From: Burkholderiales bacterium
GTDB lineage: Bacteria > Pseudomonadota > Gammaproteobacteria > Burkholderiales > Ga0077523
Length of the DNA stretch: 44,996 nt
Direction: 5' to 3'
Assembly (NCBI GenBank): GCA_019747905.1
Contig: JAIEQG010000121.1
Span: 1 to 44,996, forward strand
Within the stretch, counting starts at the first letter, position 1. Every line of letters starts with the position of its first letter. A model generated the notes under the pieces. The model was not told the DNA's origin, did no database searches, and was given only the letters and a program-made list of their open reading frames with translations. Shown in pieces: positions 17,417 to 25,224 of this stretch. A program made the translations under genes and the position numbers.

Positions 17417-18081
17417 ACCCGGCGCCGACGGTCGTGGCAGCGCCCGCTTCACCTCGCGAGCAGACGGCCATCCGGGTCCTCATCGCCGACGATCACGAAG
17501 TCGTGCGCGAAGGGCTGGTGGCCATGATCGGCCGCCAGGCGGACATGCACGTGGTGGCGCAGGCGGCCGACGGCATCGAGGCCGTGCGTTTGTGGCGTGA
17601 GCAGCGCCCGGACGTCGCGCTGGTGGACCTGCGCATGCCCGGGTTGGACGGCGTCGGCGTGGTCGGGCAGGTCCGGGCGGTGGATGCCATGGCGCGCATC
17701 CTCATCCTGACCACCTACGACGGCGACGAGGACATCTACCGCGGGATGCGTGCCGGCGCGATGGCCTACTTGCTGAAGGATGCGCCGCGCGAGCAACTCC
17801 TCGATTGCATCCGGGCAGTTCACGCGGGCAATACCTACGTACCCCCGGACGTCGCCGCGAAACTGACCGCCCAGGCTGCCGGCGAGCGCCTGACCGATCG
17901 CGAGCAGGAGATCCTCGTGTTGCTGGCGGCCGGCGACAGCAACAAGTCGATCGCCCGCAAGCTGATGATTACCGAAGGGACCGTGAAGACCCACGTGAAG
18001 AGCGTGCTCTTCAAGCTCGGAGCCGCAAGCCGCACCGAGGCGGCCGCGGTGGCGGCGCGTCGGGGTCTCGTGCAGCGCTGA
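17413..18081 (+). CDS. NarL/FixJ-family response regulator
   Basis: A 222-residue regulator. The receiver domain has the acidic pair in LIADDHEVVREGL, the phospho-acceptor Asp72 in VALVDLRMPGLDG and the conserved lysine (about 122) in YLLKDAPRE. The LuxR-type helix-turn-helix is in the last 60 residues (LTDREQEILVLLAAGDSNKSIARKL, given only as LTDREQEILVL and NKSIARKLMI). Its ATG overlaps the kinase stop (ATGA at 17413-17416), so the pair is translated together and should form a two-component system. The ABC/dihydroxyacetone operon starts 374 bases downstream on the same strand and is a plausible target; no direct evidence. Confidence 0.93.
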   Translation: MNPAPTVVAAPASPREQTAIRVLIADDHEVVREGLVAMIGRQADMHVVAQAADGIEAVRLWREQRPDVALVDLRMPGLDGVGVVGQVRAVDAMARILILTTYDGDEDIYRGMRAGAMAYLLKDAPREQLLDCIRAVHAGNTYVPPDVAAKLTAQAAGERLTDREQEILVLLAAGDSNKSIARKLMITEGTVKTHVKSVLFKLGAASRTEAAAVAARRGLVQR

Positions 18082-18455
18082 CGGCGGGGCGGGCGGATTG
18101 CGCTGCAATGCAGCGTGACGGTTGCGGCCGCCGCGGATGCGTTTTACTAAACAACCCCGTTGACCCTCTTGGGCGCCACGGGTGTTGCCGGCCAGGTCGT
18201 CCCATAGCCGTTGCTAGCTATGTGCGGCGCAGCACGAGCAACCCGCTCACGGGTCATCCGTGCGTCCGGCGTTGACAGGCTCCGTCGTTTAGTAGCAGGC
18301 TTTTACTAAACAGCTTCACTAAACAAGAAGACGGGTCGAAGGGGGAGGAGCAGGCAGTGCCCTCCGGGATCCCCTCAACGGTTTGCCGTTCCGGTTTTCG
18401 GCGCACTTCGCGCCGGCGGCGCGGCGGTGGTCCAACACTCTGGAGGAATAAAGAC
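18082..18455 (+). promoter_or_regulatory. Leader of the ABC/dihydroxyacetone operon with repeated ACTAAACA sites
   Basis: A 374-base gap with no gene. TTTTACTAAACA occurs twice (18142-18153 and 18301-18312), and a third ACTAAACA is at 18318-18325, 13 bases after the second. GTTTAGTA at 18287-18294 pairs with TACTAAAC at 18304-18311 to form a perfect inverted repeat with a nine-base spacer. These AT-rich motifs stand out in very GC-rich DNA and look like binding sites for a dimeric regulator. A TTGACA hexamer at 18272-18277 could be a -35 box; the expected -10 position (about 18295-18300) reads GCAGGC, which is poor. TGGAGGA before the binding-protein gene is a strong ribosome-binding site. 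Confidence 0.6.
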
Positions 18456-19784
18456 ATGCTCAAGCTGAAGCAGTTGGCCGTCGGCGCGGCAGCGCTCGGC
18501 CTCACGTCGCTGGCGGCCGCCCCCGCCTTCGCGCAGAACAAGCAGATCACGTTGTGCTGGGCGGCGTGGGACCCGGCCAACGCGCTGGTGGAACTGTCCA
18601 AGGATTTCACCGCGAAGAGCGGCATCGCGATGAAATTCGAGTTCGTGCCGTGGCCGAACTTCGCCGACCGCATGCTCAACGAGTTGAACTCCAAGGGCAA
18701 GTTGTGCGACCTGCTGATCGGCGACAGCCAGTGGATCGGCGGCTCGGCCGAGAACGGCCACTACGTCAAGCTGAACGACTTCTTCGACAAGAACGGCATC
18801 AAGATGACCGACTTCGCGCCGGCCACCGTGTATGCCTACTCCACCTGGCCGAAGGGCTCGCCGAACTACTGGGCGCTGCCGGCCATGGGCGACGCGAACG
18901 GGTGGGTGTATCGCAAGGACTGGTTCGCCAAGCCCGAGTTGAAGGCCGAGTTCAAGAAGAAGCACAACCGCGATCTCGCTCCGCCCAAGACCTGGACCGA
19001 ATTGAAGCAGGTCGCCGAGTTCTTCCAGGGTCGCGAGATCGACGGCAAGAAGGTCTATGGCGCGGCCATCTTCACCGAGCGCGGTTCCGAAGGCATCACG
19101 ATGGGCGTCACCGGAGCGCTGTATTCCTGGGGCTTCCAGTACGATGACCCGAAGAAGCCGTACCACATGGAAGGCTTCGTGAACTCCAAGGATGCGGTCG
19201 AGGCGCTGGAGTTCTACAAGTCCCTCTACAAGTGCTGCACACCGCCCGGCTACACCAACGCGTACATGCAGGAAGGTCTCGACGCGTTCAAGTCGGGCCA
19301 GGCTGCGATGATGATGAACTGGTTCGCCTTCTTCCCCGGCCTGTACAAGGACGAGAAGGTGGGCGGCGAGCGCATCGGATTCTTCGTGAACCCGGGCCAG
19401 AAGGTGGAAGCATCCACTCTCGGCGGCCAGGGCATTTCGGTGGTGTCCTACTCGGCCAACAAGGACGCCGCGCTGCAGTACATCAAGTGGTTCGCGCAGC
19501 CGGACGTGCAGAAGAAGTGGTGGGCGCTGGGCGGTTACTCATGCCACAAGGCCGTGCTGGGCGATCCGAACTTCGCCAAGACCGCGCCGTTCGCCGCGGA
19601 CTTCCTGAAGGCCATGAACGGCGTGAAGGACTTCTGGCAGGAGCCGGCCTATGCGCAACTGCTGCAGGCGATGCAGAAGCGCGTGCACGACTACGTGGTG
19701 GCCGACAAGGGCACCGCGAAGGAAGCGCTCGACCTGCTGGTCAAGGATTGGCAGAAGGTGTTCAAGGAAGAAGGGAAGTTGTAA
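18456..19784 (+). CDS. ABC transporter periplasmic solute-binding protein (polyol/triose type, substrate inferred)
   Basis: A 442-residue family-1-type binding protein. The signal peptide is MLKLKQLAVGAAALGLTSLA with probable cleavage after AFA (residue 26). The body shows the usual features: LCDLLIGDSQWIGG, YWALPAMGDANGWVYRKDW, AAMMMNWFAFFPG and a C-terminal KDWQKVFKEEGK. It would capture the substrate in the periplasm and deliver it to the permease pair downstream. The operon continues into a full dihydroxyacetone kinase set, so glycerol, dihydroxyacetone or a related polyol is the likely ligand; this is inferred from context. The start has an ideal TGGAGGAATAA ribosome-binding site. Confidence 0.93.
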   Translation: MLKLKQLAVGAAALGLTSLAAAPAFAQNKQITLCWAAWDPANALVELSKDFTAKSGIAMKFEFVPWPNFADRMLNELNSKGKLCDLLIGDSQWIGGSAENGHYVKLNDFFDKNGIKMTDFAPATVYAYSTWPKGSPNYWALPAMGDANGWVYRKDWFAKPELKAEFKKKHNRDLAPPKTWTELKQVAEFFQGREIDGKKVYGAAIFTERGSEGITMGVTGALYSWGFQYDDPKKPYHMEGFVNSKDAVEALEFYKSLYKCCTPPGYTNAYMQEGLDAFKSGQAAMMMNWFAFFPGLYKDEKVGGERIGFFVNPGQKVEASTLGGQGISVVSYSANKDAALQYIKWFAQPDVQKKWWALGGYSCHKAVLGDPNFAKTAPFAADFLKAMNGVKDFWQEPAYAQLLQAMQKRVHDYVVADKGTAKEALDLLVKDWQKVFKEEGKL

Positions 19785-19785
19785 G

Positions 19786-19839
19786 TCGTTCGAGTGTACG
19801 CGGCGACCCTTCGGGCGCGCCGCACGTGCACTCGAACGA
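19786..19839 (+). terminator. Strong hairpin just after the binding-protein stop codon
   Basis: Arms TCGTTCGAGTGTACG (19786-19800) and CGTGCACTCGAACGA (19825-19839) pair over 15 positions with one G-U pair. A further CGGCG/CGCCG pair extends the stem inside. No T-run follows, so it is not a classical intrinsic terminator. It begins two bases after the stop, the usual place for hairpins that protect the 3' end of an abundant binding-protein message and lower expression of the permease genes. Confidence 0.65.
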
Positions 19840-19898
19840 GGTTGTGGTGCACACGAGGCTTGGGGCGGCCCGGCGCCTCGTGTGTGATCAAAGGCTGA

Positions 19899-19941
19899 TC
19901 CCCCCTCTCCCCTGGCCCCTCTCCCCCAGGGGAGAGGGGGA
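19899..19941. repeat. GC-rich palindrome, variant copy H
   Basis: CCCCCCTCTCCCCTGG and CCCAGGGGAGAGGGGG form an inverted repeat of about 14 bases around CCCCTCTCC. It is a relative of the intergenic palindromes seen elsewhere but lacks the paired second unit. It lies in the gap between the binding-protein and first permease genes. Confidence 0.7.
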
Positions 19942-20008
19942 TGGCTGACGGGTACGTGGGTCTTGGTCGTGTGACTATCGAGGAATGGCGCAGGAACCTG
20001 GCGGAGAC

Positions 20009-20968
20009 ATGAACGACGTTGCCAAAGCGAGCTTCATCGAGCGCGCGGCTACCGCTACGCCGGCGCCGGTCGCGCGGGTGGTCAAGGGGCTGTCGGATCG
20101 CGCCATCGCGTGGCTGTTCATCTCGCCCACGATCATCCTGCTGCTCGCGATCAACATCTTTCCGCTGGTCTGGACGATCCAGCTTTCGTTCACCAACTAC
20201 CGCGCCAACCGGCCCAACGCGGAAGTGAAGAACATCGGGATCGATCATTTCCAGTCGATCCTGACCGATCCGGACGTGTGGGCGGCCATGCAGGCCACCG
20301 CGCATTTCGTGTTCTGGACCATTCTCATCCAGACCATCCTCGGGTTCGCGCTGGCGTATCTCGTGGACCGGCGCTTCCGCGGTCATGGGTTCTGGACCAC
20401 CGTGATCCTCATTCCGATGATGTTGTCGCCCGCGGTGGTGGGCAACTTCTGGGCGTTCCTGTACCAGCCGCAGATCGGGTTGTTCAACTACGTGATCTCG
20501 TTCTTCACCGGGCTCGATCCATCGTCGTTCGAAATGATCGGGTCGGTCAAGCTGGCACCCTGGGCCATCGTGCTCGTGGACACCTGGATGTGGACGCCGT
20601 ACGTCATGCTGATCTGCCTCGCGGGGTTGCGCTCGATCCCCGAGTACATCTACGAGGCGGCCGAGGTGGATCGGGCGTCCAAGTGGCGCCAGTTCTGGAC
20701 CATCACGCTGCCCATGGCGCTGCCGTTCATCATGCTGGCGGTGCTGTTCCGCGGCATCGAGAACTTCAAGATGTTCGACCTGGTGAATCTGCTCACCAAC
20801 GGCGGCCCGGGGTCGACCACCGAGGTGGCGTCGATCACGCTGAAGCGTGAAGCCTTCGAGAAATGGCGTACCGGCTATTCGTCCGCCTTCGCCATCATCC
20901 TGTTCGTCACCGTGTTCGGCCTGGCGAACATCTACGTGAAGGCGCTCAACAAGGTGAAGAGCCGATGA
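20009..20968 (+). CDS. ABC transporter permease 1 (MalF-type)
   Basis: A 319-residue inner-membrane protein with six clear hydrophobic segments; the first is AWLFISPTIILLLAINIFPL at about 32-51. The EAA loop that docks on the ATPase reads YEAAEVDRASKWRQFWTITL followed by PMALP. The start at 20009 follows GGCGGAGAC. An upstream ATG at 19985 has its GAGGA directly abutting the start, which makes it less likely. The gene overlaps the second permease by four bases (ATGA), so equal amounts of the two subunits are expected. Confidence 0.93.
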   Translation: MNDVAKASFIERAATATPAPVARVVKGLSDRAIAWLFISPTIILLLAINIFPLVWTIQLSFTNYRANRPNAEVKNIGIDHFQSILTDPDVWAAMQATAHFVFWTILIQTILGFALAYLVDRRFRGHGFWTTVILIPMMLSPAVVGNFWAFLYQPQIGLFNYVISFFTGLDPSSFEMIGSVKLAPWAIVLVDTWMWTPYVMLICLAGLRSIPEYIYEAAEVDRASKWRQFWTITLPMALPFIMLAVLFRGIENFKMFDLVNLLTNGGPGSTTEVASITLKREAFEKWRTGYSSAFAIILFVTVFGLANIYVKALNKVKSR

Positions 20969-21921
20969 GCCGCGGCATCTCCCACGCGCATTCCATCGTC
21001 GAGCCCGGGCCGCTGTCGCGGAACATCGCCGGGATCATCGTGATCGTCTACGCCGTGGTGGCGCTGGTGCCGCTCGCGTGGATCTTCCTCACCTCGATCA
21101 AGACCCCGCCGGATTCCATCAGCTATCCGCCGAAGGTGATCTTCGATCCTTCCCTCGAGGGCTACTGCAACCTCTTCACCACGCGCTCGCGCCAGACCGC
21201 GGAATACCTCGAAACCCTGGCGCCGCCATCCGGCCTGTGCGAGAAGATCGCGCGCGACCGCAACATGGTGATCGTGGGGCCGTCCAACTACGCGCCGCGC
21301 TTCCTCAATTCGCTGATCATCGCGTTCGGTTCCACGGCGCTCTCGGTGCTGCTCGGGACCGCTGCCGCCTACGGTTTCTCGCGTTTCAAGGTCCCGCTCA
21401 AGGATGACCTGCTGTTCTTCATCCTGTCGACGCGGATGATGCCGCCGATCGCGGTGGCGATCCCGATCTTCCTCATGTATCGCGAGCTGGGGTTGTCGGA
21501 CACCAAGCTCGGCATGATCCTGTTGTACACGGCAGTGAACGTTTCGCTCGCGGTGTGGTTGCTGAAGGGCTTCATCGACGAGATTCCGCGTGAGTACGAA
21601 GAGGCCGCGATGATCGACGGTTACACGCGGCTGCAGGCGTTCTTTCGCGTGGTGCTGCCCCAGGCGACGACCGGGATCGTGGCCACCGCGATCTTCTGCC
21701 TGATCTTCGCGTGGAACGAATACGCGTTCGCCGTGCTGCTCACTTCCGGCGAAGCGCAGACCGCGCCACCGTTCATCCCGACGATCATCGGCGAAGGCGG
21801 CCAGGATTGGCCCGCGGTGGCCGCGGGGACGACGCTGTTCCTGGTGCCGATCCTCGTGTTCACCGTGCTGCTGCGCAAGCAGCTCTTGCGCGGCATCACC
21901 TTCGGGGCGGTACGCAAGTGA
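20965..21921 (+). CDS. ABC transporter permease 2 (MalG-type)
   Basis: A 318-residue permease partner. Hydrophobic segments begin at GIIVIVYAVVALVPLAWIF. The EAA loop is YEEAAMIDGYTRLQAFFRVV followed by LPQA. An unusually long periplasmic loop (about residues 50-105, including YCNLFTTRSRQTAEYL and LCEKIARDRNM) follows the first helix; similar insertions are seen in some polyol-type permeases. The start overlaps the first permease's stop, and its own stop overlaps the start of a 64-residue membrane protein (GTGA at 21918-21921). Confidence 0.93.
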   Translation: MSRGISHAHSIVEPGPLSRNIAGIIVIVYAVVALVPLAWIFLTSIKTPPDSISYPPKVIFDPSLEGYCNLFTTRSRQTAEYLETLAPPSGLCEKIARDRNMVIVGPSNYAPRFLNSLIIAFGSTALSVLLGTAAAYGFSRFKVPLKDDLLFFILSTRMMPPIAVAIPIFLMYRELGLSDTKLGMILLYTAVNVSLAVWLLKGFIDEIPREYEEAAMIDGYTRLQAFFRVVLPQATTGIVATAIFCLIFAWNEYAFAVLLTSGEAQTAPPFIPTIIGEGGQDWPAVAAGTTLFLVPILVFTVLLRKQLLRGITFGAVRK

Positions 21922-22112
21922 CGGCCGCCGCGAAGTCGTCCTGGCCGAAGTGGCTGCGGCGCGGGCCGATGGAGAACGTCGCCACGGTGCTGATCGCGGC
22001 GGGCGTATTGATGCTGCTGCAGTCGTTCTCGATGACTCTGTATACCTATTCGTTCATCACGACCCTGGCGGGGACGGCGATGTTCGTGGTGGTGTCGAAG
22101 TTTCCGGAATGA
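21918..22112 (+). CDS. Small membrane protein in the ABC operon
   Basis: A 64-residue protein starting at a GTG that overlaps the permease stop (GTGA), so it is translationally coupled. The N-terminal third is basic and cytoplasmic in character (KSSWPKWLRRGPMEN). Two hydrophobic stretches follow: VATVLIAAGVLMLLQSF and FITTLAGTAMFVVV, with SMTLYTYS between. I do not recognise the family. Position and size recall the small membrane gene found between permease and binding-protein genes of the rhizobial glycerol ABC operon, so it may be an accessory transporter subunit. It is followed by repeat copy E and then the ATPases. Confidence 0.8.
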   Translation: MTAAAKSSWPKWLRRGPMENVATVLIAAGVLMLLQSFSMTLYTYSFITTLAGTAMFVVVSKFPE

Positions 22113-22137
22113 GGGGTTCGCGATGATCGAACGACGG

Positions 22138-22227
22138 CCCCCATCCCAACCTTCCCCCAGCTGCGCTGGGGGAAGGGGTGTACGTCCCCTCCCCTGGCTT
22201 TGCCGGGGGAGGGTTAGGGTGGGGGCG
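22138..22227. repeat. GC-rich twin-palindrome repeat, copy E (inside the operon)
   Basis: CCCCCATCCCAACC, the hairpin TCCCCCAGCTGCGCTGGGGG (22153-22172), AAGGGGTGTACGTCCC as linker, then the second hairpin CCCCTGGCTTTGCCGGGG and the tail GAGGGTTAGGGTGGGGGC. It separates the small membrane protein from the first ATPase gene, so it is presumably transcribed as two hairpins in the operon message. Confidence 0.85.
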
Positions 22228-22238
22228 CGCAGCTGACC

Positions 22239-23339
22239 ATGGCTGAAATCCGCGTAGAAAACCTGCACAAGGCCTTCGCCAGCTTCACCGCCGTGCGCGA
22301 TTCCACCTTCACCGTGCGCAACGGTGACTTCTTCTGCCTGCTCGGTCCTTCCGGCTGTGGCAAGACCACGACCTTGCGCATGATCGCGGGTCTCGAGCTA
22401 CCGACCTCCGGGCGCATTCTGCTCGGTGACGAGGATGTCACGTTCAAGCAGGCATCCGCCCGCGACATAGCGTTCGTGTTCCAGCTCTTCGCGCTCTATC
22501 CGCACATGAACGTGCGCGCCAACATCTCCTATCCGCTGCGGTCCCAGGGCATGGCTCGCAACGAGGTGAAGCGGCGCGTCGAAGAGGCCGCCAAGACCCT
22601 GCGCATCACGCACCTCCTGGATCATCCGGTGTCCGGGCTGTCGAGCGGCGACCGTCAACGGGTCGCCCTCGGCCGCGCGATCGTGCGCGAACCGCTCGCC
22701 TTCCTGATGGACGAGCCGCTCGGTGCGCTCGACGCCGAGTTCCGCGAGCTGATGTGCGGTGAACTGCGCGCGCTGCACGACCGGCTCGGGGCGACCACTG
22801 TTTACGTGACCCACGATCAGCTCGAAGCCATGTCGATGGCCGACACCATCGCGGTGATGAACCAGGGCGTGATCGAGCAGCTCGGCTCGCCTCAGGAGAT
22901 CTATGACCGCCCGGCGACATTGTTCGTCGCGGACTTCATCGGTTCCCCGCCCATGAACCTGCTGCGCTTCGAAGGCCGGGTGGGGCGCGGCGATCGCAAC
23001 GTTCGCCTCGGGGGTGCCGACGTGGCGGTGCCGGAAGTGCACGAGGAAGGTGCGGGTGGTGCGCTGGTACTCGGGGTAAGGCCGGAACACGTCCGGTTGC
23101 AGGATGATGCGCCCTATCGAGCCCGGGTCATCGACAGCGAGTACCTGGGCACCACACAGATCGTGACCCTGGCGGGCATCGACGGCACCGGCATCAAGGC
23201 GCGCATGCCGTCGGACATCGCGGTGCGGGCGGGTGACCATGTGGGTCTCTCATTCCACGCAGAGAAACTGTCCCTGTTCGACGGAGGCTCGGGACGAGCG
23301 ATCCGTACGCGGCTGCACACGGAGGCCGCCCATGGCTGA
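22239..23339 (+). CDS. ABC transporter ATP-binding protein 1
   Basis: A 366-residue ATPase of the MalK/UgpC type. Walker A is GPSGCGKTT (Lys42), the Q-loop VFQLFALYPH, Walker B AFLMDEPLGALDAE, and the H-loop YVTHDQLEAM. The signature motif reads LSSGDRQRVALGRA instead of the standard LSGGQ. A C-terminal TOBE-type region (LVLGVRPEHVRL) is present. The partner ATPase next door has a standard signature, so the two probably act as a heterodimer, as in the rhizobial glycerol transporter. The gene overlaps the second ATPase by eight bases. Confidence 0.93.
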   Translation: MAEIRVENLHKAFASFTAVRDSTFTVRNGDFFCLLGPSGCGKTTTLRMIAGLELPTSGRILLGDEDVTFKQASARDIAFVFQLFALYPHMNVRANISYPLRSQGMARNEVKRRVEEAAKTLRITHLLDHPVSGLSSGDRQRVALGRAIVREPLAFLMDEPLGALDAEFRELMCGELRALHDRLGATTVYVTHDQLEAMSMADTIAVMNQGVIEQLGSPQEIYDRPATLFVADFIGSPPMNLLRFEGRVGRGDRNVRLGGADVAVPEVHEEGAGGALVLGVRPEHVRLQDDAPYRARVIDSEYLGTTQIVTLAGIDGTGIKARMPSDIAVRAGDHVGLSFHAEKLSLFDGGSGRAIRTRLHTEAAHG

Positions 23340-24342
23340 GGTCCGGCTCGAGGGGGTGTCGAAGCGTTTCGGATCGGTCGAGGCGGTGGACGACCTGCAC
23401 CTCGACGCCCGCGACGGCGAATTCATCGTGCTGCTCGGTCCGACGGGCGCGGGGAAGACCACTACACTGCGGCTGGTTGCGGGTCTCGAGAAGCCGGATG
23501 CCGGCCGCGTCCATATCGGTGGCCGCGACGTCACACACACCACACCGGCGCCGCGCGACGTTTCGTTCGTGTTCCAACAGTATTCGCTCTACCCGCACCT
23601 GTCCGTGTACGACAACCTCGCTTTTCCGCTGCGCGCCCCGGCGCGGCGGCTGCCCGAACGCGAGATCGAGACCCGGGTGCGCGAGATCGCGGGCCTGCTC
23701 CATATCGAGGACAAGCTCGGCAATCGCGCCACACAGTTGTCGGGCGGGCAGATGCAGCGGGTTGCCATCGGCAGGGCACTGGTGCGCAAGCCCACGGTGT
23801 ATCTGATGGACGAGCCGCTGTCGTCGCTCGATGCGAAGCTGCGCGCGGAGATGCGCGTGGAGTTGAAGCGGATCCAGCGCGAATTGGGTGCCACCATCTT
23901 GTACGTCACCCACGACCAGACCGAGGCAATGACCATGGCGAGCCGCATCGGGGTGCTCGATCGCGGCCGGCTGGTGCAGGTGGGAAGTCCGCGCGACATC
24001 TACGAGGACCCGGTCAACACCTACGTCGCGACGCGGCTGGGCAGCCCCACGATCAACCTGGTTCCGCGCAGCCTCTTCGCCGAGGTGGCGGCACCCGCGG
24101 CCACGGTGACCATCGGCGTGCGCACCGAGCACGTCCGCATCCGTCGCAATCCGAATGGAGCCGGGCGCGTCAAGCGGATCGAGCATCTCGGCGACCAGAA
24201 CCATCTGCACGTCACGGTCATGGACACCGACGTGGTGGTGCTCACCGATCCCGAAGAACGCCTCGCGGTCGGCGACGTCGTCGGTCTCGAACTCGGTAAA
24301 CCGCTCTTCTTCGGTGCCGACGGCGGGCGATTGAGGCACTGA
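23332..24342 (+). CDS. ABC transporter ATP-binding protein 2
   Basis: A 336-residue ATPase. Walker A is GPTGAGKTT (Lys42), the Q-loop VFQQYSLYPH, the signature LSGGQMQRVAIGRAL, Walker B VYLMDEPLSSLDAKLR and the H-loop YVTHDQTEAM. A TOBE-type regulatory domain closes the protein (TIGVRTEHVRI). GGAGG lies seven bases before the ATG at 23332, inside the first ATPase gene. It should pair with ATPase 1 to power the permeases. Only two bases separate it from dhaL, so transport and kinase genes form one transcription unit. Confidence 0.94.
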   Translation: MAEVRLEGVSKRFGSVEAVDDLHLDARDGEFIVLLGPTGAGKTTTLRLVAGLEKPDAGRVHIGGRDVTHTTPAPRDVSFVFQQYSLYPHLSVYDNLAFPLRAPARRLPEREIETRVREIAGLLHIEDKLGNRATQLSGGQMQRVAIGRALVRKPTVYLMDEPLSSLDAKLRAEMRVELKRIQRELGATILYVTHDQTEAMTMASRIGVLDRGRLVQVGSPRDIYEDPVNTYVATRLGSPTINLVPRSLFAEVAAPAATVTIGVRTEHVRIRRNPNGAGRVKRIEHLGDQNHLHVTVMDTDVVVLTDPEERLAVGDVVGLELGKPLFFGADGGRLRH

Positions 24343-24344
24343 CC

Positions 24345-24953
24345 ATGAATCAAGCCACGTTGCGACGGTTGATCACCGGAGTCGCCGAAACCGTGATCGC
24401 CCACGCGGAGGAACTCACCGCGCTCGATCAGGCGATCGGCGATGGCGACCACGGGCTCAACATGAAACGCGGATTCGAAGCCGTGCTGGCCGAGGTGGAC
24501 AAGACCGCAGCGCTGCCGCCGGCCGATGCCCTGCAGGCAACGGGCATGGCGCTTGTCATGAAAGTGGGCGGTGCCTCGGGACCGCTCTACGGCACGCTCT
24601 TCATGGCCTTGGGCAAGGCGTGGCCCGCGACGCTGGATCGGGCCGGATTGGCCGATGCCTTCGCGGCCGCCATCGATGCGGTGAAGGCGCGGGGCAAATC
24701 GGAAGCGGGCATGAAGACCATGCTCGACGTGCTGACACCGCTGCTCGCCGAGTTGCGTGCGGGCGGCGATCTGGCCAGGCTCCGCGTCGCTGCCACAACT
24801 GCTGCCGAGGCGACCGTGCCGATGAAGGCGATCCGGGGCCGCGCTTCGTTCCTGGGGGATCGCAGCATCGGCCACATGGATCCAGGGGCGCGGTCGTCGA
24901 GCCTGATCCTGCATGCGATCGCTGATGTACTGGAGGAGCAGCACGTCGTATGA
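24345..24953 (+). CDS. dhaL: DhaL, ADP-binding subunit of PEP-dependent dihydroxyacetone kinase
   Basis: A 202-residue all-helical DhaL. The three aspartates that hold Mg-ADP are Asp28, Asp33 and Asp35 in LDQAIGDGDHGLNM, two residues earlier than E. coli Asp30/35/37. KVGGASGPLYGTLF is the second nucleotide-site motif, and IRGRASFLGDRSIGHMDPGA closes the site. DhaL keeps ADP bound, is phosphorylated on it by DhaM and passes the phosphate to dihydroxyacetone on DhaK. Here it is a separate protein, not fused to DhaK as in ATP-dependent kinases, which fits the PEP-driven type. Confidence 0.95.
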   Translation: MNQATLRRLITGVAETVIAHAEELTALDQAIGDGDHGLNMKRGFEAVLAEVDKTAALPPADALQATGMALVMKVGGASGPLYGTLFMALGKAWPATLDRAGLADAFAAAIDAVKARGKSEAGMKTMLDVLTPLLAELRAGGDLARLRVAATTAAEATVPMKAIRGRASFLGDRSIGHMDPGARSSSLILHAIADVLEEQHVV

Positions 24954-24999
24954 AGCACTTGAACGTCAATGCGGTAGTCGAGTGGGTGAGCACTGTGTG

Positions 25000-25199
25000 C
25001 CCCCATCCCAACCTTCCCCCGGCGAAGCCGGGTACTGCTGCCCCCATCCCCCGCCTTCCCCCGGCACAGCCGGGGGAAGGGGTGTACTTCCCTCTCCCTC
25101 TGGGAGAGGGACCGAGGGAGAGGGCCACTCATTCTCCCGCAAGGGGTGGCGCAGCCACCCCCTCCCCCGGCAAAGCCGGGGGAGGGTCAGGGTGGGGGC
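25000..25199. repeat. GC-rich palindrome cluster, copy F (inside the operon)
   Basis: About 200 bases of stacked palindromes between dhaL and dhaM. A truncated unit (CCCCCATCCCAACCTTCCCC then GGCGAAGCCGGG) is followed by one built on TTCCCCCGGCACAGCCGGGG (25056-25075) with a GTGTAC linker. Next come shorter palindromes, CTCTCCCTCTGGGAGAG and GGGGTGGCGCAGCCACCCC, and finally CTCCCCCGGCAAAGCCGGGG (25162-25181) with the tail GAGGGTCAGGGTGGGGGC. It lies wholly within a presumed transcript. Confidence 0.82.
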
Positions 25200-25224
25200 A
25201 AGCCATCGACGGAGAGTTTGATCG

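Noticed and set aside
18272..18300. Complete sigma-70 promoter in the ABC operon leader
   Set aside because: TTGACA is perfect but the sequence 17 bases downstream is GCAGGC, so I report only a possible -35 box.
25000..25199. Possible CRISPR array in the repeat block between dhaL and dhaM
   Set aside because: Units are palindromes of unequal length with no regular spacers and no cas genes nearby.
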